Positions 58,988-64,000 of a DNA stretch of 64,000 nt are shown one piece after another; the stretch's first letter is position 1, and each line of letters begins with the position of its first letter. Location of the stretch: NCBI GenBank assembly GCA_023476565.1, contig JAMCVZ010000037.1:20123-84122 (forward strand). The letters run 5' to 3'. The position numbers were made by a program, and so were the translations under genes. This DNA comes from Nitrospirota bacterium. Its GTDB lineage: Bacteria > Nitrospirota > Thermodesulfovibrionia > Thermodesulfovibrionales > Dissulfurispiraceae. The notes beneath the pieces are model-generated. The model made no database searches. It had not been told where the DNA came from and was given only the letters and a program-made list of their open reading frames with translations.

Positions 58988-59887
58988 CTACTGCTGTTGC
59001 TGTTGCTGCTGCTGTTGCCTGTACAGGATCATGTATTCCTTTTCCAGGTCCTCATACTGCTGCTTCAGCGCATCTATCTCACTTCCTTTTTCCTGCAGCT
59101 TCTGCTCAAGATCCTTTACCTTTACGATTAATTCCTCTTTCTCTTTCGCTATCTTGATGTACTTGCTTTCATCGACTCCCGGGACATCACCGTCATTTCC
59201 GGTATCCTCGGAGATGCGCTTGAATTCCTCTTCCCATACCCTGAACTTTTCAGAAAGCATCCCATTCTCACGATCGAGTATGCCGATGAACTTTTCGAGT
59301 TCATGGCTGTTGCTTTCAAATGCGTTGAGCGGTTCGGCTATACCCACGTTCTCCACAACGCCCGACTCGGTCAGACTTCTGATCTTCTCCTGCAGCTCAT
59401 TGTTGGTTTGTTGAAGGGCCGTCAGTCTCCTCTGTGCGCCTTCAAAAATATCTTTGTAGCACATTAATTCCAGTATTGTGTTTTTCTGGAATATCACCAT
59501 CCGCTGAAGTCTTCTGACCCTGCCTGCCGATGGATCGCCATCCGTTACATCGAATCCTTCATCAGACTGCGGCATTCCTCCATCGGCCTGCAACACATCG
59601 ATTGACTCTCCAGCCGGAACCTCCGGCATTCCCTGTTCAGGCCCCGCTTCCTGCCGCGCTTCGCCCCTTTCTCCTTCGCTGATGCCCGTGAGGACCTCAG
59701 ATGTCCGGGATTGCGGCTCTCCCTGCTCAATTGACCCGCTTCCGGCGCTCTCCAGGTCTTTTAAACCCTTCTCGTAAAGTTTTTTATATTTCCTCTTTTG
59801 CGAGAAAAGGTACAGAGATAAAACGAGCAGTATAAGAGCGGATTCGACAAGCAATAAAAAATAAAGGGCCTCGATTTGTATGATCAT
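58988..59887 (-). CDS. membrane-anchored coiled-coil protein with C-terminal poly-Gln
   Basis: A 299-residue protein with an N-terminal membrane helix (about 5-25), an acidic variable segment (about 40-115), and coiled coils (about 125-290) rich in E, K, L and Q, ending in a run of nine Gln plus earlier Gln. The DNA of the tail is a mixed CAA/CAG repeat and may be length-variable. It starts 1 base after the VWA gene's stop with GAGGAAG as ribosome site. No family recognised. It may be a structural partner of the VWA protein. Confidence 0.7.
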   Translation of the reverse strand: MIIQIEALYFLLLVESALILLVLSLYLFSQKRKYKKLYEKGLKDLESAGSGSIEQGEPQSRTSEVLTGISEGERGEARQEAGPEQGMPEVPAGESIDVLQADGGMPQSDEGFDVTDGDPSAGRVRRLQRMVIFQKNTILELMCYKDIFEGAQRRLTALQQTNNELQEKIRSLTESGVVENVGIAEPLNAFESNSHELEKFIGILDRENGMLSEKFRVWEEEFKRISEDTGNDGDVPGVDESKYIKIAKEKEELIVKVKDLEQKLQEKGSEIDALKQQYEDLEKEYMILYRQQQQQQQQQ

Positions 59888-59888
59888 C

Positions 59889-61388
59889 CTACTTCCTCTT
59901 TTTCTTTACTTTGGTTTTGCTTTTTTGTTTTATTTTCCTTGCGATATAAACGACCGCTACAACACCCAGCAGCGCCAGATTTATAATACCGAATTGTACA
60001 AGGACATCCGCCCATGAAATCTTCCCCTGCACAGGAGGCTTCTTTGTCGCGGGCCTGGTGGCGGACGCCTTTTGACCTGCCAGATGCTCGACGGCCTTGA
60101 ACTGAAAATTTTTTTCCCTTTTGAATGTTTTGCCTTCAGCGGCTATTTTGAGCGTATAATCCCCTGTAACGCCGGCTGAGAGCTCGCCGACGTACTTTCC
60201 ATCCCCGCTGTCCGTGAGATTAAGCCGCCCTGTTTTCCCGTCAGGGCCGGTAATTTCGGCAAAAAACGTTATCTGATCCAGGACATCCTTTTCCTTCAGG
60301 GGACCGCCGTCCTTTTCAAGCCATGCGTCGATCTTAAGCTTGTCTCCCTTATTCACAAAGCCCTTGTCAAAAGAGCTCTTGAGGCTGAGATTGGTTATTA
60401 CAAACACCTTATTCCCTTCCCGGGTGCTCAGATTCACCTTCCATTTCCCGACCGCGGGCTCCTTGATAGTGATCATGTCGAATATTTTCGATCCGTACCA
60501 TTGCATGTTCTTCGCGTATTGAGCGGGTGTATGCTTCTTGTTTGAGGGGTCGACGATGACGGTGGATGTGCCCGGTTTTTTGGAGATTACCAGTATTACT
60601 TCCTGTATATCCTTATCAATGCCGAACGTATTGTCCTCCAGGGGGACGGTATCCGGCGACTTTATCTTTTCGAAGATCGAGGTGAATATTACATGGAGGT
60701 CCTTGTCTGTTGAGGCAAGCTTGAAAAATCCTCCTGTTTCCCTGGCCATGCTTTCAAGGAGCTTCGCATCGGACATCTCAGTGAAGGCTACAGAATAAAG
60801 CTTTATCCCTGACTTTGGAAGCTCCGGCAGGAGCCTCGATAATTCCGCATGGGCTGCGTCTTCCTTCTCCTTTGAGCCCAGGGTAAGCTTTCCATCCGAC
60901 ATCAGAATGAGGACCTTGCCCGCAGCTGTGGAGGCTTTGATCTCCTCGTAGCCCTTTTTCACACCATCCTGAATATGCGTGGAGAATTCCTTTGAGGAGA
61001 TTTTATTCACGGCATCAAAAAGCCTTTGACGGTTCTTCACGGTATTTTGCGTAGGGGGAATGAGTGTTTTGGCCGTATCCCCGAAACTTACAACACCGAC
61101 ACGGTCGTCCGTCCCCATAAGGGATATGAAAAGCCTCGCTGCGGCCTTCCTGTAATCCCGGGGGTCGGTCTTTCGCATACTTCCCGAGCTATCGATAAGC
61201 AGCATAACATCGAAATTGCCCGATGGCGACTTCTTTGCTTCGGGAGAGGAAGAAGCCTTTTGCCCGGACTTGACCGGCTCGTTGGATTTACTTTTCCCAG
61301 CAGGAATGTTTTCAGCCGACGCTGCGGATAAAAAGCACGATACAATGAAGATAAAAAATAAAGCTTTTATTGTTTTCATATCTTTCAC
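59889..61388 (-). CDS. VWA-domain exported protein with C-terminal membrane anchor
   Basis: A 499-residue protein: signal peptide (1-25), a low-complexity Lys/Ser segment, a VWA domain (about 58-250) with complete MIDAS DSSGSMR, Thr in a later loop and Asp in LMSDGK, two beta-rich domains (about 255-430), and a membrane helix near 460-485 followed by a very basic cytoplasmic end. GTG at 61388 is the reported start; an ATG three codons on (61379) is as good. Function unknown; VWA proteins of this layout often assemble envelope complexes or bind metal-dependent ligands. First in an operon with the poly-Gln coiled-coil gene. Confidence 0.82.
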   Translation of the reverse strand: MKDMKTIKALFFIFIVSCFLSAASAENIPAGKSKSNEPVKSGQKASSSPEAKKSPSGNFDVMLLIDSSGSMRKTDPRDYRKAAARLFISLMGTDDRVGVVSFGDTAKTLIPPTQNTVKNRQRLFDAVNKISSKEFSTHIQDGVKKGYEEIKASTAAGKVLILMSDGKLTLGSKEKEDAAHAELSRLLPELPKSGIKLYSVAFTEMSDAKLLESMARETGGFFKLASTDKDLHVIFTSIFEKIKSPDTVPLEDNTFGIDKDIQEVILVISKKPGTSTVIVDPSNKKHTPAQYAKNMQWYGSKIFDMITIKEPAVGKWKVNLSTREGNKVFVITNLSLKSSFDKGFVNKGDKLKIDAWLEKDGGPLKEKDVLDQITFFAEITGPDGKTGRLNLTDSGDGKYVGELSAGVTGDYTLKIAAEGKTFKREKNFQFKAVEHLAGQKASATRPATKKPPVQGKISWADVLVQFGIINLALLGVVAVVYIARKIKQKSKTKVKKKRK

Positions 61389-61471
61389 TCTAATGATTTT
61401 TATCGTGATTTTCAGCTATAACTATAGCATAAGAACGTTTCCTAATAAAATCATTTTTTACATTTGCAGGG

Positions 61472-61497
61472 CACTGCTTGCGGAAGAGCAAGTAGTG
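61472..61497 (-). terminator. hairpin behind the GNAT gene
   Basis: CACT-CTTGC pairs with GCAAG-AGTG around a six-base loop (one mismatch). It lies just after the GNAT stop codon on the minus strand, but the T run is some distance away, so strength is uncertain. Confidence 0.35.
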
Positions 61498-61505
61498 TGA
61501 GGGGA

Positions 61506-62150
61506 TTAAAGATCCTTTTTCGTGACCGTTGTGAGCCTGATTGCGCCTCCGCTAAAGGACAGGCGCGCGGTGTTCACGCCCGCCACCCCCCGCGCGTAAT
61601 CAGAATACGAGCTGCCGGCATTGGTATACATCCATTTCCTGAGTCCGAATATCTGCCTGAATTCGAGCAGCCCTACCCCGGTGAAGCCGCCTCTAAGGTG
61701 GGCACTGTATGCCGGTGTGTTCAGAAAATCAACGGCGCTGAAAATCAAAGGATGCCTGCCGTCGTCCTTTACAGAACCAACGATCTTCCGTATCGCACTA
61801 CGCCAGAGACCGCGTCCCCTGTGATCGGACCGGGTGTATAAATCAAACAGGTAATAACCGGACGGACCTGGATCGAATATCACCCTTCCATCCCAGATAT
61901 AATAGGGACGGGAACAGAACCACTCCATATGGACGACCTCTCCGTTCCTGATACAAATTACTGCCTGGTATCCCTTATCAAGGCGCTGGGAATAGATCCT
62001 CTCGCTTCTGTACAGCTTCGCAAGCAAAGGCACATCGTTTCGCGTGAGCAGCCTTATTTCATCCCCTTCATCAGGAGGCGGCCCGTTTAAATCGCCGGTC
62101 AGGAGAACGAAGTGTATCTTTCGGTGGGAATAAACATAAATCTCGAACAT
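61506..62150 (-). CDS. GNAT-family N-acetyltransferase
   Basis: A 214-residue protein with GNAT features: EIRLLTRNDVPLLAKLYRSE, then YQAVICIRNGEVVHMEWF, the acetyl-CoA loop DLYTRSDHRGRGLWRSAIRKIV (Q/RxxGxG/A) and ISAVDFLNTPAYSAHLRGGF. The substrate is unknown. It has no Shine-Dalgarno; a TATAAT box stands 7 nt before the ATG. Monocistronic on the minus strand. Confidence 0.8.
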   Translation of the reverse strand: MFEIYVYSHRKIHFVLLTGDLNGPPPDEGDEIRLLTRNDVPLLAKLYRSERIYSQRLDKGYQAVICIRNGEVVHMEWFCSRPYYIWDGRVIFDPGPSGYYLFDLYTRSDHRGRGLWRSAIRKIVGSVKDDGRHPLIFSAVDFLNTPAYSAHLRGGFTGVGLLEFRQIFGLRKWMYTNAGSSYSDYARGVAGVNTARLSFSGGAIRLTTVTKKDL

Positions 62151-62156
62151 AGTAAC

Positions 62157-62184
62157 ATTATAGCCGACTTTTGATATCAGGCAA
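62157..62184 (-). promoter_or_regulatory. promoter of the GNAT gene (leaderless)
   Basis: Minus strand TTGCCT (62184-62179), 16 bases, TATAAT (62162-62157); ATG at 62150 begins 7 nt after. Confidence 0.6.
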
Positions 62185-62325
62185 AGGAGGAGAGGGACTT
62201 ATTATGATGGCGGTCCTCGTTACGGATCACCGAGCACCCCTTCCTCCTGTTGACAGAAACAAGCGGTAGAGCTCAGATGGCGACCTCCTGGAGCAGTCAC
62301 TCTCTGCTAACTGCGCACAGCGTGT

Positions 62326-62430
62326 ATCCTCACCTCAACCGGGTGTTCCTGACGGTCGTCAACAAGGGGAATAGCCTTGTCGTGTTGCTCAACGCCATCG
62401 GACGGCCACACTCGTCTCACCGCTGCTGGC
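62326..62430. repeat. direct repeat, left copy
   Basis: About 105 bases, roughly 85 percent the same as 63802-63905, starting ATCCTCACCTC. The two copies flank the AAA ATPase gene. In this copy a one-base difference near 62401 breaks the frame. The rest of 62151-62561 has no gene I can support. Confidence 0.8.
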
Positions 62431-62504
62431 TGCTGGTTAATGCGGAGATAACGGCATGATGACATGGTCGAAGACGTTCCACAGTTGTAGAACGTAAAAT
62501 AGTA

Positions 62505-62533
62505 TTGCAATCCTATTGATAGTCTGTTATGAT
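62505..62533 (+). promoter_or_regulatory. promoter of the AAA ATPase gene
   Basis: TTGCAA (62505-62510), spacer of 17, TATGAT (62528-62533). A 22-base leader with AGGAGG follows to the GTG at 62562. Confidence 0.6.
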
Positions 62534-62561
62534 AGGACTGCATTACTATTAGGAGGTTGGC

Positions 62562-63797
62562 GTGATAGAAGACCTGTTTCGCTTAAGCCAAAACTTCATC
62601 AGGATAAACAATAGGGGATATATCAGATATTTCCTGAAGACAAACCCGCTTAAGAACCGCTTTTCGATTGTCGTCGGCCAGCGGGGCGCGGGCAAGACTA
62701 CTGTCATGATTCAGCACATCCTTGCCTCTTACAGGAACGACATTTTCACAAACAAGGCGCTTTATATTCAGGCCGACCATTTTCTTGTCGGCAGCCACTC
62801 CCTCTATGAGATTGCGGAACAATTCTATAACCTCGGCGGGGAGATGATATGTTTCGACGAGATACATAAATACCCGAACTGGTCTGCCGAGTTGAAAAGC
62901 ATTTATGACACCTTCCCGAAGCTTACCATAGTTGCGTCGGGCAGTTCCGCCCTGGAGATTTACAGGGGCAGCCGCGACCTGAGCAGGCGGGCTGTAGTCC
63001 TCAGGATTTTCGGCATGTCGTTCAGGGAATTCATTGAGTTCGAGCTTGGGATTGATCTGAAAAGCTCGGGGCTTGAGGATATTATGAGTAACCACCAGCG
63101 CATTGCCAATGGCATAATCACCACAGTTGAGAAAAAAGGCAAAAAGATTCTCGCCCTTTTTAAAAGCTACCTTGAGTACGGCTATTATCCATATTTCAGG
63201 GAATACAAAAACAAGGAGCTTTTCTACCTCACCCTTGAACAGAACATCCATACCACTCTTGAAGGCGATCTTATCGCAATCTATCCCTCGTTAAGCGGTA
63301 ACAGTGTCAAGAAGATCAAGAAACTCCTGACGATTATAGCGTCGTCAGTCCCCTTTACGCCTGATTTGAAGAAGCTGAAGACAATGCTTGATGTCGGGGA
63401 CGAGAGGACATTAAAGACCTATATCAAGTATCTCGAAGATGCAGGAATAATCCTTACGGTTTCAAAAGGCGGCAGAGGGCTCAGGCAACTCGAAAAGCCT
63501 GAAAAAATATATCTCAACAATACGAACCTTATTCATGCCATATCAGGCGGTGTTCCCGCTGAAATCGGGAATATGAGAGAGACTTTTTTCCTCAACATGA
63601 CCGGGGCTTTTCATAAAGTCTCGTCCCCGGAACATGGTGACTTCCTTGTTAACGGCAAGTATGTTTTCGAGATTGGAGGGAAGAATAAAGACTTCTCCCA
63701 GATCAGGGACATCAGGAATTCGTTTCTGGCTATAGATAATATTGAGATAGGTATCGGTAACAAAATCCCCCTGTGGGTTTTTGGCTTATTGTATTAG
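62562..63797 (+). CDS. AAA ATPase of the AAA_14/DUF4143 type
   Basis: A 411-residue ATPase starting at GTG (TTAGGAGG ahead). Walker A GQRGAGKTTVM, Walker B MICFDEIHKYPNWSAELKSIYD, sensor ASGSSALEI and an arginine-rich stretch RGSRDLSRRAVVL, then the DUF4143 part (about 250-400; ISGGVPAEIGNMRETFFLNM and NGKYVFEIGGKNKDF). These proteins are common as patchy, horizontally acquired genes of unknown role. It stands between two direct repeats. Confidence 0.88.
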   Translation: MIEDLFRLSQNFIRINNRGYIRYFLKTNPLKNRFSIVVGQRGAGKTTVMIQHILASYRNDIFTNKALYIQADHFLVGSHSLYEIAEQFYNLGGEMICFDEIHKYPNWSAELKSIYDTFPKLTIVASGSSALEIYRGSRDLSRRAVVLRIFGMSFREFIEFELGIDLKSSGLEDIMSNHQRIANGIITTVEKKGKKILALFKSYLEYGYYPYFREYKNKELFYLTLEQNIHTTLEGDLIAIYPSLSGNSVKKIKKLLTIIASSVPFTPDLKKLKTMLDVGDERTLKTYIKYLEDAGIILTVSKGGRGLRQLEKPEKIYLNNTNLIHAISGGVPAEIGNMRETFFLNMTGAFHKVSSPEHGDFLVNGKYVFEIGGKNKDFSQIRDIRNSFLAIDNIEIGIGNKIPLWVFGLLY

Positions 63798-63800
63798 GGG

Positions 63801-64000
63801 CATCCTCACCTCGACCGAGTGTTCCTGACGGTTGTCAATAAGCGGAATAGCCTTGTCGAGTTGCTCAACGCCATCGACGGTCACGCTCATCTCGCCGCTG
63901 CCGGCGGGACTGAGCCGGAGTTAAGGCACATACCAAAGATAATTGAGTTTCTCGAATATGTGCCTTTTGAGTGTCCCAATTATCCGATGGAAAAGCTGAG
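63801..64000 (+). pseudogene. partial open frame: repeat-derived segment joined to XRE-type HTH tail
   Basis: In frame after TAG (63795-63797), the right direct repeat reads RVFLTVVNKRNSLVELLNAI and then passes into GTEPELRHIPKIIEFLEYVP, the end of the helix-turn-helix region of a family of XRE-like regulators. The start of the HTH (the usual QKDVAERLGV part) is missing. The frame is open to the window end. No start codon with ribosome site is seen, so this is probably the truncated front of a regulator. Confidence 0.45.
63802..63905. repeat. direct repeat, right copy
   Basis: Partner of 62326-62430 in the same orientation. Differences are spread evenly, consistent with an old duplication. 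Confidence 0.8.

Noticed and set aside
62250..62459. 69-codon frame over the left direct repeat
   Set aside because: No ribosome site, frame broken relative to the right copy.
1..64000. tRNA, rRNA or CRISPR arrays
   Set aside because: No TTCGA-type T-loop with matching arms, no conserved rRNA stretch and no regular repeat-spacer pattern were found on reading both strands.

Overview
The window reads as chromosome from a diderm (Gram-negative-type) bacterium with an anaerobic or microaerobic life style. It carries a tripartite RND/TolC copper-silver pump, periplasmic and c-type cytochrome biogenesis genes, sigma-54 regulators, selenocysteine-type UGA codons and tetrapyrrole synthesis in the hemA-hemC-cobA/hemD order. 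The gene set fits an uncultivated Nitrospirota (Thermodesulfovibrio-like) or Desulfobacterota lineage. That placement is an inference from gene content only.

Layout. 1-735: start of a sigma-54 activator (cut by the window edge). 851-5114: exported small proteins, an FMN_bind-like protein, a membrane polyferredoxin and a YtkA-like protein. 5440-7762: an OsmC protein and a GAF-sigma54 regulator, linked by a -24/-12 promoter and two palindromic upstream sites. 7844-16121: TusA, a PCYCGC-type protein with an in-frame UGA, a cusCBA-type pump with YtkA, YHS and SHOCT accessory proteins. 16517-19578: a TMTC-like TPR membrane protein and a polyprenyl-phosphate glycosyltransferase. 19798-19998: the remnant of a copper P-type ATPase. 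20152-26433: a thioredoxin-like protein with in-frame UGA, a diguanylate cyclase, a TIGR02757 protein, RNase R and a RodZ-like protein. 26512-32593: fabF, then an inverted set (SDR, serine-palmitoyltransferase-like enzyme, GNAT-type acyltransferase) that looks like bacterial ceramide synthesis, then nfeD. 32885-38495: a heme-type GGDEF-EAL protein, glgC, panC and a GYD protein. 38835-50156: a long same-strand run argG-dprA-smg-like-topA-mobB-like-ccsB-hemA-(antitoxin/toxin)-hemC-cobA/hemD. 50333-54052: transglutaminase, DUF58 and MoxR genes. 54109-57077: a Cbi-type nickel/cobalt ECF transporter with a NikR-like operator. 57438-64000: an FAD oxidoreductase, small and coiled-coil proteins, a VWA protein, a GNAT, an AAA/DUF4143 ATPase between direct repeats, and a partial XRE-like fragment.

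The strongest unusual signals are: (1) two genes whose UGA codon sits exactly at the first Cys of a CxxC motif and is followed by a SECIS-like hairpin; (2) a readable sigma-54 circuit at 5970-6251; (3) a recurring class of genes without Shine-Dalgarno whose -10 box lies 6-9 nt before ATG, implying leaderless mRNAs; (4) a sphingolipid-type gene set; (5) in-frame repeat insertions in several housekeeping genes; (6) a dispersed GGGACAGTCCC element family. No rRNA, tRNA or CRISPR array was recognised.
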